From Paenalcaligenes suwonensis (GTDB taxonomy: Bacteria; Pseudomonadota; Gammaproteobacteria; Burkholderiales; Burkholderiaceae_B), in contig NZ_JAANPV010000004.1 in the NCBI RefSeq assembly GCF_011290505.1, positions 186,001-250,000 of the forward strand: a stretch of DNA of 64,000 nucleotides. The letters run 5' to 3'. Under the pieces are notes generated by a model. It saw only the letters and a program-made list of their open reading frames with translations, had not been told where the DNA came from and made no database searches. Below, one piece after another: positions 37,393-45,158 of this stretch (position 1 is its first letter; every line of letters starts with the position of its first letter). A program made the translations under genes and the position numbers.

Positions 37393-37684
37393 ATGCTGTT
37401 CATTTATACAGTATATTTAGCCAAAATCTTACATTATGCACGCTTTCATACACAGCTTATGCCTGACTATTTATCGAACTAAATAAATATTCTTTATAAA
37501 ACAATGAGTTATGAATTTTTGGCGAAGATTTCTGAGCATGAGCTTGCGACAAAACAAGCATGCTCGTTTTATCGCTATAAGAAAGTTGACTAAGCCTCAG
37601 AACTTGTGCAGAATCATGGGCTTAAAATAAATAAGGAATAGGGTGCTTGGTAGAGAAACGAGCATGCCTATGAATAAAATGTTA
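37393..37684 (+). promoter_or_regulatory. attI2-type site and cassette promoter region
   Basis: The ~290 bp between the integrase start and the first cassette. The insertion point is at GTTATGC (37681-37687), where the array joins the blaVIM cassette. The cassette promoter (Pc) of class 2 integrons lies in this region, but I could not pick a unique -35/-10 pair. Confidence 0.7.
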
Positions 37685-37711
37685 TGCCGCACTCACCTCT
37701 ATGGAGTCTTG

Positions 37712-38512
37712 ATGTTAAAAGTTATTAGTAGTTTATTGGTCTACATGACCGCGTCTGTCATGGCTGTAGCTAGTCCGTTAGCCCATTCCGGGGAGCCGAG
37801 TGGTGAGTATCCGACAGTCAACGAAATTCCGGTCGGAGAGGTCCGGCTTTACCAGATTGCTGATGGTGTTTGGTCGCATATCGCAACGCAGTCGTTTGAT
37901 GGCGCGGTCTACCCATCCAATGGTCTCATTGTCCGTGATGGTGATGAGTTGCTTTTGATTGATACAGCGTGGGGTGCGAAAAACACAGCGGCCCTTCTCG
38001 CGGAGATTGAGAAGCAAATTGGACTTCCCGTGACGCGTGCAGTCTCCACGCACTTTCATGACGACCGCGTCGGCGGCGTTGATGTCCTTCGGAAGGCTGG
38101 AGTGGCAACGTACGCATCACCGTCGACACGCCGGCTAGCCGAGGCAGAGGGGAACGAGATTCCCACGCACTCTCTAGAAGGACTCTCATCGAGCGGGGAC
38201 GCAGTGCGCTTCGGTCCAGTAGAGCTCTTCTATCCCGGTGCTGCGCATTCGACCGACAATCTGGTTGTATACGTCCCGTCAGCGAACGTGCTATACGGTG
38301 GTTGTGCCGTTCTTGCGTTGTCACGCACGTCTGCGGGGAACGTGGCCGATGCCGATCTGGCTGAATGGCCCACCTCCGTTGAGCGGATTCAAAAACACTA
38401 CCCGGAAGCAGAGGTCGTCATTCCCGGGCACGGTCTACCGGGCGGTCTAGACTTGCTCCAGCACACAGCGAACGTTGTCACAGCACACAAAAATCGCTCA
38501 GTCGCCGAGTAG
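37712..38512 (+). CDS. blaVIM: VIM-type metallo-beta-lactamase (VIM-1 cluster)
   Basis: A subclass B1 enzyme that hydrolyses carbapenems, penicillins and cephalosporins. It is 266 residues from ATG 37712, with a signal peptide ('[17 protein letters not shown]'). Zinc ligands are all present: His114, His116 and Asp118 ('[10 protein letters not shown]'), His179 ('GAAHSTDN'), Cys198 ('GGCAV') and His240 ('PGHGLPGG') in this numbering. Compared with VIM-1 as I remember it, there are five changes: Lys128, Leu201, Ala202, Arg205 and Thr257. That fits a VIM-5-like allele, but the number needs checking. The gene is a cassette with its own attC. Confidence 0.97.
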   Translation: MLKVISSLLVYMTASVMAVASPLAHSGEPSGEYPTVNEIPVGEVRLYQIADGVWSHIATQSFDGAVYPSNGLIVRDGDELLLIDTAWGAKNTAALLAEIEKQIGLPVTRAVSTHFHDDRVGGVDVLRKAGVATYASPSTRRLAEAEGNEIPTHSLEGLSSSGDAVRFGPVELFYPGAAHSTDNLVVYVPSANVLYGGCAVLALSRTSAGNVADADLAEWPTSVERIQKHYPEAEVVIPGHGLPGGLDLLQHTANVVTAHKNRSVAE

Positions 38513-38520
38513 CAGATGCG

Positions 38521-38601
38521 GCATAACAAATCGTTGGAGAGGGACTTTTGCTACGCAGGCTGCGCCTGCTCCGCAAAAGCCCCTCAACTCAAGCGTTAGG
38601 C
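38521..38601 (+). other. attC site of the blaVIM cassette
   Basis: An inverse core GCATAAC (38521-38527) and core GTTAGGC (38595-38601) bound an imperfect inverted repeat of about 81 bp, including GACTTTTGC...GCAAAAGCCC arms. It starts 8 bp after the gene stop. Confidence 0.88.
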
Positions 38602-38654
38602 TGCGGCGCGCGGCTTGGTGGAAGCCGTGATAAAATCAACAGCAGAATTTGATT

Positions 38655-39929
38655 ATGAATACGAATCTCGACTATCAAGCATTGACTGACTGGATGAAAG
38701 TTAATGCCGCACCGATAAACACATTAACTCCCTCGGATTCGGTCGAAGATTTGGAACCAATTCGGGAAATAATTGGCGACGCGCGCGTTGTGGCTCTTGG
38801 CGAAAACTCACACTTTATCAGTGAATTTGGATTATTGCGCCATAGGATCATCCGTTTTCTCATTGAACATTGTGGATTCACGGCTCATGCACTGGAGTTT
38901 GGTTTCAGTGACGGATTCATAATTGATGATTGGTTGCAAGGACGACTAAATGAAGCTCATCTCAAACAACTGATTTTTCATTATTTAATCACTCCCGAAA
39001 TCCTCCAGACGCTACGTTGGATAAAGAACTATAACCTCCAGTCCCAAACGCCGGTGCAATTCATGGGTGTTGACATCCCCTGTGCCGGAGGCTCCTTGTT
39101 ACCCGCACTTTCACCAATAAAGGAGTACTTAAGAACAGCAGATGCCGACACGTTGTCTCTGATAAAAGAAGCCTGTTTGATTGCCATAAAGTTTGAGGGG
39201 ACATCAATGGCACAAGCGGCTCCACTTTATGGAAGCTTATCAGAGGAAGAGAGAAATATCCTAACGTGTTATTTAACCCGAATTAATCATCGTCTCCATG
39301 CTCTTGCACCAGAGCATATCGAGCGTTTTGGTCAGCAGAAATTTGATGAGATGGTTCAGCACCTTAAAAGTGCCCTTTATGCTGACTACAATTTATCGGC
39401 TATGTCCGATTTCATCGCAGGCACAGGACTTTATGGCGATATGGGTGCGCGCGACTCCTACATGGCTGATTCTGTCCTATGGCACTTACAGCACATCGCG
39501 CCTGGCTCGAAAATCATCCTGGTCGCTCACAATGCTCATATCCAAAAAACTTCCGTGAATTGGCCTGGTTCGACCACATTGCCGATGGGACAACACCTTG
39601 CCCAACAATTAGGCAAAGATTATGTGGCTATTGGCCTCACTTCTTCAAAAGGCGATACAGCAGCACTTTATCCAGATGAAAATGCCACACATGGATTCCG
39701 CGTTGAAAAAACACTTCTCGACAACCCAATTCCCAATAGTATTGAGTCCGTATTTACAAATGCAGAATTGGGAACAAGCTCGATCAACCTAAAGCAGATA
39801 CCGCGCGAATATGAGATGCCGACTTACACTCGCTGCGATAGCGAGTACTTAGAAATCCCGATTCAGGAATCGTTCGATGGCTTGATTCATATCCCGCATT
39901 CGCACGTCATTAAGGAAATCAATATGTGA
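38655..39929 (+). CDS. Erythromycin-esterase-family protein (Ere-like), integron cassette
   Basis: A 424-residue erythromycin esterase family member (ATG 38655). The active-site segments are present: 'ARVVALGENSHFISEF' (catalytic Glu/His region), 'ALEFGFSDG' and 'GARDSYMADSV', then 'IILVAHNAHIQKT'. EreA-type enzymes open the lactone ring of 14-membered macrolides. The sequence differs extensively from the EreA cassette protein as I recall it, so this is a separate variant and its substrate range is unproven. It is the second cassette, cotranscribed with blaVIM. Confidence 0.85.
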   Translation: MNTNLDYQALTDWMKVNAAPINTLTPSDSVEDLEPIREIIGDARVVALGENSHFISEFGLLRHRIIRFLIEHCGFTAHALEFGFSDGFIIDDWLQGRLNEAHLKQLIFHYLITPEILQTLRWIKNYNLQSQTPVQFMGVDIPCAGGSLLPALSPIKEYLRTADADTLSLIKEACLIAIKFEGTSMAQAAPLYGSLSEEERNILTCYLTRINHRLHALAPEHIERFGQQKFDEMVQHLKSALYADYNLSAMSDFIAGTGLYGDMGARDSYMADSVLWHLQHIAPGSKIILVAHNAHIQKTSVNWPGSTTLPMGQHLAQQLGKDYVAIGLTSSKGDTAALYPDENATHGFRVEKTLLDNPIPNSIESVFTNAELGTSSINLKQIPREYEMPTYTRCDSEYLEIPIQESFDGLIHIPHSHVIKEINM

Positions 39930-39947
39930 GCGCCAGTCCCAACCGCA

Positions 39948-40051
39948 GCCCAACAAGGCGCTGCACCCGACCGCCTACAGCCTGCGCTCCTTCGCTCGTG
40001 CCTCGCTTCGCCGCTCCGGCTTCCGGCGGCGGGTGAGCTTGGTCGTTAGAG
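39948..40051 (+). other. attC site of the ere-like cassette
   Basis: An inverse core GCCCAAC (39948-39954) and core GTTAGAG (40045-40051) enclose about 104 bp with strong internal dyad symmetry (long attC type). Confidence 0.85.
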
Positions 40052-40065
40052 AGCTGGGGAAGACT

Positions 40066-40563
40066 ATGCGCGATCTGTTGAAGGTGGTTCTAAGCCTCGT
40101 ACTTGCGATGGCATCGGGGCAGGCACTTGCTGACCTGCCAATTGTTTTAGTGGATGAAGCTCGTCTTCCCTATGACTACTCCCCATCCAACTACGACATT
40201 TCTCCAAGCAACTACGACAACTCCATAAGCAATTACGACAATAGTCCATCAAATTACGACAACTCTGAGAGCAACTACGATAATAGTTCATCCAATTACG
40301 ACAATAGTCGCAACGGAAATCGTAGGCTTATATATAGCGCAAATGGGTCTCGCACTTTCGCCGGCTACTACGTCATTGCCAACAATGGGACAACGAACTT
40401 CTTTTCCACATCTGGCAAAAGGATGTTCTACACCCCAAAAGGGGGGCGCGGCGTCTATGGCGGCAAAGATGGGAGCTTCTGCGGGGCATTGGTCGTCATA
40501 AATGGCCAATTTTCGCTTGCCCTGACAGATAACGGCCTGAAGATCATGTATCTAAGCAACTAG
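40066..40563 (+). CDS. Secreted protein with six SxSNYDN heptad repeats (unknown function)
   Basis: A 165-residue protein from ATG 40066. It has a signal peptide ('LLKVVLSLVLAMASGQALA|DLP'), six contiguous heptads of the form S-x-S-N-Y-D-N/I (residues ~39-80), and a C-terminal ~80-residue domain rich in Gly, Asn and aromatic residues with one Cys ('DGSFCGALVVINGQFSLALT'). It lies directly after the ere attC core, so it is the third gene of the array. I do not recognise a family. An envelope or surface role is a guess from the signal peptide and repeats. Confidence 0.8.
   Translation: MRDLLKVVLSLVLAMASGQALADLPIVLVDEARLPYDYSPSNYDISPSNYDNSISNYDNSPSNYDNSESNYDNSSSNYDNSRNGNRRLIYSANGSRTFAGYYVIANNGTTNFFSTSGKRMFYTPKGGRGVYGGKDGSFCGALVVINGQFSLALTDNGLKIMYLSN
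40180..40305 (+). repeat. Six tandem 21-bp repeats (SxSNYDN heptads)
   Basis: Six in-frame units of 21 bp. Codons vary between units while the amino acids stay fixed (SNYDN in every copy but the first, which has SNYDI). This suggests selection on the protein and not recent slippage. Confidence 0.9.
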
Positions 40564-40581
40564 CCTGCTCTCTAATAAAAT

Positions 40582-40588
40582 GTTAGGC
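40582..40588 (+). other. Isolated attC-like core GTTAGGC
   Basis: GTTAGGC lies 19 bp after the repeat-protein stop, but no matching inverse core RYYYAAC is convincing upstream. The preceding AATAAAATGTTA also occurs at the attI2 junction (37674-37685). It may be a worn cassette boundary. Confidence 0.4.
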
Positions 40589-40623
40589 CTCAACATCTAG
40601 TCGCAAGCTGAGGGGAACCACTA

Positions 40624-40995
40624 GTGTCATACGAACCTCCAAGAGACGGTTACACAAACGGGTACATTGTTGATGTCATGTATGACAATCGCCCAAGTAA
40701 GTATCCAGCTGTGTTCAGAACGTACGTCCGAATTCCAGACTATGTCGAACTAGATAACGCGGAGGAGCTGGCCGACGCAATCATTCGAGAGGTTGAGTTA
40801 AAGGAGGCATGGCTCACAAGGGTCTTGGGGAACTCAGCCGATCCTGACGCTTCTGTGGGCAAGTGGGACCGGCGCCTAGCGCAGTGCGGTGGTATTGATG
40901 AGATGTCAAGTGGGGTGCAGGCAACATACTTCAGTCCAAACGGTCAGCTGGTCGGCTTAGTGGCATACATTGATGCCGAATGGATGGATGAATAG
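40624..40995 (+). CDS. Hypothetical protein, acidic
   Basis: A 123-residue frame with a GTG start and a good RBS (AGGGGAA, 7 bases upstream). The composition is protein-like and acidic, with no signal peptide or membrane segment ('RVGNYV'-type motifs absent; central 'ELDNAEELADAIIREVELKEAWL' looks helical). I do not recognise it. It is the first of three consecutive small genes on the same strand. Confidence 0.6.
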   Translation: MSYEPPRDGYTNGYIVDVMYDNRPSKYPAVFRTYVRIPDYVELDNAEELADAIIREVELKEAWLTRVLGNSADPDASVGKWDRRLAQCGGIDEMSSGVQATYFSPNGQLVGLVAYIDAEWMDE

Positions 40996-41027
40996 CTCTG
41001 ACGTTACGATTCAGGTGAGACAACCAG

Positions 41028-41351
41028 ATGGGCATTGCGTACAAGCTCAGTTGCCACCGATGTGGCTACGAGTCTGATCTTCTTTACCTAGGCCAAGGTA
41101 TGGCGATGCTTCCTGAGCAAATAGTCGGAACGTGCACATGCTGCGACAATCTAACGACGATTTCTATAAATGAAAGCTACGGAGTATGCTCACTTTGTGG
41201 GGCTAAGGATCGTGTGATATTTACAAGCTATCAGCATGAGGCAAGGCCAAGAAATCCCTGCTATCTAGAGAGAAGTTTCAAATATCAATGCCCAAGATGC
41301 CATGCCTTCAGTATGGAGCCTCCGGATCTACCGGAGATGCTTTGGGACTAA
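41028..41351 (+). CDS. Hypothetical zinc-ribbon protein
   Basis: A 107-residue protein with three or four Cys pairs: 'CHRCGY' (residues 9-14), 'CTCC' (35-38), 'CSLC' (53-56) and 'CPRCH' (88-92). This spacing suggests two zinc ribbons. It has no signal peptide. It lies 32 bp downstream of the previous small gene. Zinc binding is inferred from the Cys pattern; the function is unknown. Confidence 0.65.
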   Translation: MGIAYKLSCHRCGYESDLLYLGQGMAMLPEQIVGTCTCCDNLTTISINESYGVCSLCGAKDRVIFTSYQHEARPRNPCYLERSFKYQCPRCHAFSMEPPDLPEMLWD

Positions 41352-41404
41352 TGCTCCGCTTTGCCTCGGGTATCCGTTCGACCTATGTTTAAGAGGAAAC
41401 GCAC

Positions 41405-41782
41405 GTGTCTGCCGCCAAAGCTCTTGCCTATGCACTTTGTGACAAGTTGGAAAGCAAAAAAGTTGATGAAGTCGTACGAAATCTTGTTTCTAGCGGCTGG
41501 AATATTAGGGAAGTGGCCTGGGAAGCTTCGTCCTTTGATCATGAAATGCCCTACTTTGACACGGGGCGGGACTTCGATATTGGATTTCCTGACACGCTGT
41601 CATCCAAGATTGAGTTTTTGACCGCGAATGGATCAATCGTCCAAGCACGTGCTCGCCTGCACTTCAAGCAGGCTCTAATTTTTGCCAAGGCGTCCAAACA
41701 TGTCGCCGCGCTCAAGAACTCATTGGATTACTACTATGGATCGTCTGTAATCCCCCCTCAAAACCACGGAGGCTATTTGTAG
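41405..41782 (+). CDS. Hypothetical protein
   Basis: A 125-residue frame with a GTG start behind AGAGGA. It is predicted soluble, with a helical N-terminus ('AAKALAYALCDKLESKKVDEVVRNLVSSG') and an aromatic, Gly-rich C-terminus. An overlapping shorter frame (41361-41621) was judged less likely. I recognise no family. It is the last gene before the IS256-family remnant. Confidence 0.55.
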   Translation: MSAAKALAYALCDKLESKKVDEVVRNLVSSGWNIREVAWEASSFDHEMPYFDTGRDFDIGFPDTLSSKIEFLTANGSIVQARARLHFKQALIFAKASKHVAALKNSLDYYYGSSVIPPQNHGGYL

Positions 41783-41798
41783 AAAATTCCATTAATAT

Positions 41799-41957
41799 GA
41801 ACTCAAGGTGTTCCCTACGGACGAATCAGCGATGAAGGTGGTGTACCTGGCTATCCAGGCGGCGACCAAGAAATGGACGATGCCGATCCGCAACTGGAAG
41901 CCGGCCATGAACCGTTTTATGATCGAATTTGGTGACCGTTTAAATGGCCACCTTTAA
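41799..41957 (+). pseudogene. IS256-family transposase C-terminal remnant
   Basis: An open stretch of 52 codons and a stop reads 'VFPTDESAMKVVYLAIQAA', then 'KKWTMPIRNWKPAMNRF', then 'GDRLNGHL', the conserved C-terminus of IS256-family transposases. No start or catalytic part is present. The following CACTTACACAAAAG...ACAGGCTC (about 41970-41999) looks like the right terminal repeat of such an IS. Confidence 0.85.
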
Positions 41958-42012
41958 CTGACCGGCAAAAGCACTTACACAAAAGGGTTTACAGGCTCTT
42001 TCAGTCATTCCT

Positions 42013-43629
42013 TTAATGCGTAAATTGCTCTCTAACCACTCTCTCAGCCCACCCTTCCATATCCTCTCTCGATACTTGCAGCTCCCCCAACCCCTTTGGA
42101 TGATTCACCCCTCTATGCCCGTCTTGTCCATATAATTGATCAAACAAACTATTTGGCCAATTCAATGAGCTCTTCACCACTCCACGCCGTATCTTTTCAA
42201 AATCATTCCGCCATGTTTCGCTATCAACGCCACTCAACACTTTGGTAGAAAGCATTTTCACCCCATCCGATGCATCCACCTCTAGCAATACAAATTCACT
42301 GCCATTACGTTGCACCCCAACGGCTTTAATCACTCTTGGTGAGCCATCTTTACACAGATGTAATCGGCTACGCCCAACTTTTGGCAAAACCAAGGTTTCT
42401 TCAAAAAGCACCCGACATGCAAATTTAGTTTTTAGAATTGAAAGTAGCTCATCAAAAGCAGCAAATCGATTAGCAAAAATAGAGTTGTAATTGGTTGCAT
42501 CCTGCTTCCCACCCACATCTGCCGCTGCTAGGACACCACCTAAGTGTGGCTCATCAGTACTAACCAAATTACTATTTTCACTTGTTGTTGCTTCTTCTTT
42601 TTCTAAAATAGTTTGGCTACTTTTTCTTGCCCTGCGAGATTTTTCAATTCGACTAGGTCTACTAAAACTTATCCATGTCGGCTCAGCCTCTATGACTCGT
42701 GTGTCTGTGTCTATATTGGCTGTTTCCTCATCGTCCAACTGTAGATGCTCATCATCAACAACTGACTCTGTTGAAACCGCTATGTGCTGCGTACTACCAT
42801 CACCTGCCTCCTTTTCCTGAAAAGAGGCATGGCTAATAGCTGTTGTGCTAGGAAGCATAGCGTTGATTTCTAAACCTACTATTTCCTCAACTAAATAATC
42901 CTTATCCTCGTTAGAAGAACGTCCTTTTACATGTAATTTCCAACCCTGCATGGGCGGAGGGTCAAAGCTAAAGCACCAGCTTTCAACGCCGTTCTTAATT
43001 TCTCTATTTTGTTGATAGTGCCTAAAAATACTTTCATACGAATCCATAACATCTTGATCCGAAAACAACCAAACCAAAAGCTGCACTACGGCCGACTGCT
43101 CTAACGCCCCTTTAGGAAACGATGAACTGGGTAAGATCCTTATCTCTAAATGATCTCGCTCAACCTCATACTGAACGTCGAACTCTTGCTGTAAAGCGGT
43201 ACTGCTCAAACAGCTTCGACAGAAATAGGAGTTAATTAAAAATAATGACCGAGCTAGCTCTAACTGTGGGATGTGATAACGAGTCTTGCTATATGGTGTT
43301 TCAGCTTCGTAAATAAATGAACTCTGCGCTCCATCCTTGTTGCGTACGGAAGCAAAGGACGAGAGATTAGGAAAATCGATTATTTTGGCTCGTTGAAGAT
43401 CCGATGCTTCAAACTCAATCACACGATCCGCCTTATTTATTTGCTTTGTTGTACTGTTAACCACCTTAGCTCGACTTAATAAAGGCAAATGAGTAAATCG
43501 AGTCCATTTCCGTTCTTGCATTGGATTAAACCAAACAAAAATACGCCACTCCTTATGACCCGAGTTACGGAATAAATGACCAATATGTACAACCTGCACA
43601 TTGTCATTAAATGTAGCTAGCCTAACCAC
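42013..43629 (-). CDS. tnsE: Tn7 transposition protein TnsE
   Basis: A 538-residue protein, the same length as TnsE of classical Tn7 as I know it. TnsE directs TnsABC to replicating DNA, especially the lagging strand of conjugal plasmids, by binding 3'-recessed ends and the sliding clamp. It begins directly after the tnsD stop. Its 3' end is immediately followed by the IS256-family remnant, so the usual cargo beyond tnsE has been replaced. It is the last gene of the tns operon. Confidence 0.96.
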   Translation of the reverse strand: MVRLATFNDNVQVVHIGHLFRNSGHKEWRIFVWFNPMQERKWTRFTHLPLLSRAKVVNSTTKQINKADRVIEFEASDLQRAKIIDFPNLSSFASVRNKDGAQSSFIYEAETPYSKTRYHIPQLELARSLFLINSYFCRSCLSSTALQQEFDVQYEVERDHLEIRILPSSSFPKGALEQSAVVQLLVWLFSDQDVMDSYESIFRHYQQNREIKNGVESWCFSFDPPPMQGWKLHVKGRSSNEDKDYLVEEIVGLEINAMLPSTTAISHASFQEKEAGDGSTQHIAVSTESVVDDEHLQLDDEETANIDTDTRVIEAEPTWISFSRPSRIEKSRRARKSSQTILEKEEATTSENSNLVSTDEPHLGGVLAAADVGGKQDATNYNSIFANRFAAFDELLSILKTKFACRVLFEETLVLPKVGRSRLHLCKDGSPRVIKAVGVQRNGSEFVLLEVDASDGVKMLSTKVLSGVDSETWRNDFEKIRRGVVKSSLNWPNSLFDQLYGQDGHRGVNHPKGLGELQVSREDMEGWAERVVREQFTH

Positions 43630-45156
43630 TCACTCTTCCCCATAAACCATTTCCAAGAATCTTTGTGCTTCCTCAGTTATCCGCTCTTTAGATAACGTTG
43701 CACTTCTTAATAATCGCCAGCGCCTAAGCTCAACATCTTCCTGTTTAAGCTTAATAAAAGCTTGGCTAATCCGTCTAATTTGATAATCTTCCACACTCTC
43801 TGAGTAACGCTTTAAGCAAAGCGCTACCAAAGGCAGTTTCTGTAGATTTTTTGCAAGAGAGGTTCCGTTAGGAGTTTGCTTTAACAGCCAGCTCGATGTC
43901 GCTCTTGGGTGATCAAGGCTACTATCTAGACGCTTTATGATTCTTAATAGTTGTCGTACAGCAATTCGATCTCTTTGGTTCCAATCAACTCTAGGGGCGG
44001 GTGCCAGACGCTCTTGTTGATGCTGTTGATTCCAGTGAACTAGCCAATCCCTGTCATGTCGGTAAAGCCAAGCGTATAGCACCCCACCCTCTAAAGACTG
44101 TCTTGCCGCCTTAATTCCTTGGTATTTATGCACTAGTTGCTGCCAGTCTTTATGCTTAACAGATAAATCTTCAGAGTTAGGTTGCACAGACTGGCTAACA
44201 GGTCTTGTCGTTATAGAGTGCTCAGTAAGAGCACTTGCCTGCTGTAGCGCTTCTATAACCGTTAGTTTTGGCAATAAGGCTTGCCACACAATACTATGCT
44301 GTAAATAACTAAAGGCTTTTCTATGCTTACGGAATATACTTTTCAGCCAACACGTGTCCTTGTTCTCTGCCAACTTTAAATCCAGTTTCTCTAGTGCCTC
44401 ATCACTAAAAGTCTGCCTCACTCTCTCCGCCACCAAGTCATGACGAATGTGCTTGCTTTTGGTTAGCCCTAGATCCTGCGCTAAGCGCTGATAAAACAGC
44501 GTCCACTGCTCAAGGCTTGGGGAAAGCTCTTGCGCTCGTGGAGCATCTAACAGAGGGGCTATATAAGCAGCTAGTGCTGTTAATTGAGATAGGGAGTCTT
44601 TGGGGTAGTCTGAAAGCAGCTCAGTATGACCCAAAGCCCAAAATTGATGTCGGTGATCATCTACAGCTCTATCAAAGAAGACTAAAGCACCGTGTTTTGG
44701 ACAATATGGCAAAGCGGGCAAATACCAATCTCGTTGCCAAAAGGCTTCCCCATACCTATTTAGCTGAAGAGCAACGCAATCAGGGCAGTATCTAAAGCGG
44801 TTATCGCTCTTAACTCTAGAAGCAGCGACTCCTAGCATTAAATGCACCGCACCTTGCGCTTGGTACTCCATTAACCGAATAGCTTCGTCTCGGCGCTCCT
44901 TGCCTACAAACGGAGCATATAAAGGGAATAAGGTATGCTCATAAATAAGCTGCTGAACAGCGTAACGTCCTGTTTGATGTAGATGTCTTGCTATCACACC
45001 TAAATGCGAGGGCAGACCTAAGGTAGCGACCACCTTGCGGTTGCCATACACCTCATCCAACAGCTGCTTAGGACTAACAATCCCTTGATAAACGCCTGCC
45101 CGTGCAATAGTGCTATAAATCAGCTCATTCGAGTACGGAACAGGAAAGTTTCTCAT
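43630..45156 (-). CDS. tnsD: Tn7 target selector TnsD
   Basis: A 508-residue TnsD/TniQ-family protein, which binds attTn7 in the 3' end of glmS and recruits TnsC. The N-terminal zinc-finger region shows 'YCPDCVALQLNRYGEAFWQRDWYLPALPYCPKH' split across residues ~122-155 (Cys, Cys, Cys, His). It lies between tnsC (2-bp gap) and tnsE. The insertion point observed downstream of glmS is what this protein would select. Confidence 0.96.
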   Translation of the reverse strand: MRNFPVPYSNELIYSTIARAGVYQGIVSPKQLLDEVYGNRKVVATLGLPSHLGVIARHLHQTGRYAVQQLIYEHTLFPLYAPFVGKERRDEAIRLMEYQAQGAVHLMLGVAASRVKSDNRFRYCPDCVALQLNRYGEAFWQRDWYLPALPYCPKHGALVFFDRAVDDHRHQFWALGHTELLSDYPKDSLSQLTALAAYIAPLLDAPRAQELSPSLEQWTLFYQRLAQDLGLTKSKHIRHDLVAERVRQTFSDEALEKLDLKLAENKDTCWLKSIFRKHRKAFSYLQHSIVWQALLPKLTVIEALQQASALTEHSITTRPVSQSVQPNSEDLSVKHKDWQQLVHKYQGIKAARQSLEGGVLYAWLYRHDRDWLVHWNQQHQQERLAPAPRVDWNQRDRIAVRQLLRIIKRLDSSLDHPRATSSWLLKQTPNGTSLAKNLQKLPLVALCLKRYSESVEDYQIRRISQAFIKLKQEDVELRRWRLLRSATLSKERITEEAQRFLEMVYGEE

Positions 45157-45158
45157 GG

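Noticed and set aside
40180-40305. Short tandem repeats that might be a CRISPR array
   Set aside because: The units are 21 bp, contiguous, without spacers and in frame within a gene; they encode heptads. No cas gene is near.
40545-40588. A full attC site after the heptad-repeat gene
   Set aside because: A GTTAGGC core is present but no RYYYAAC partner gives a foldable site.
41361-41621. An 86-codon frame overlapping the third small gene
   Set aside because: The overlapping frame 41405-41782 is longer and has a well-spaced AGAGGA RBS before its GTG; both cannot be read easily.
44517-44795. A 92-codon plus-strand frame within tnsD
   Set aside because: Antisense to a conserved transposition gene, without supporting signals.
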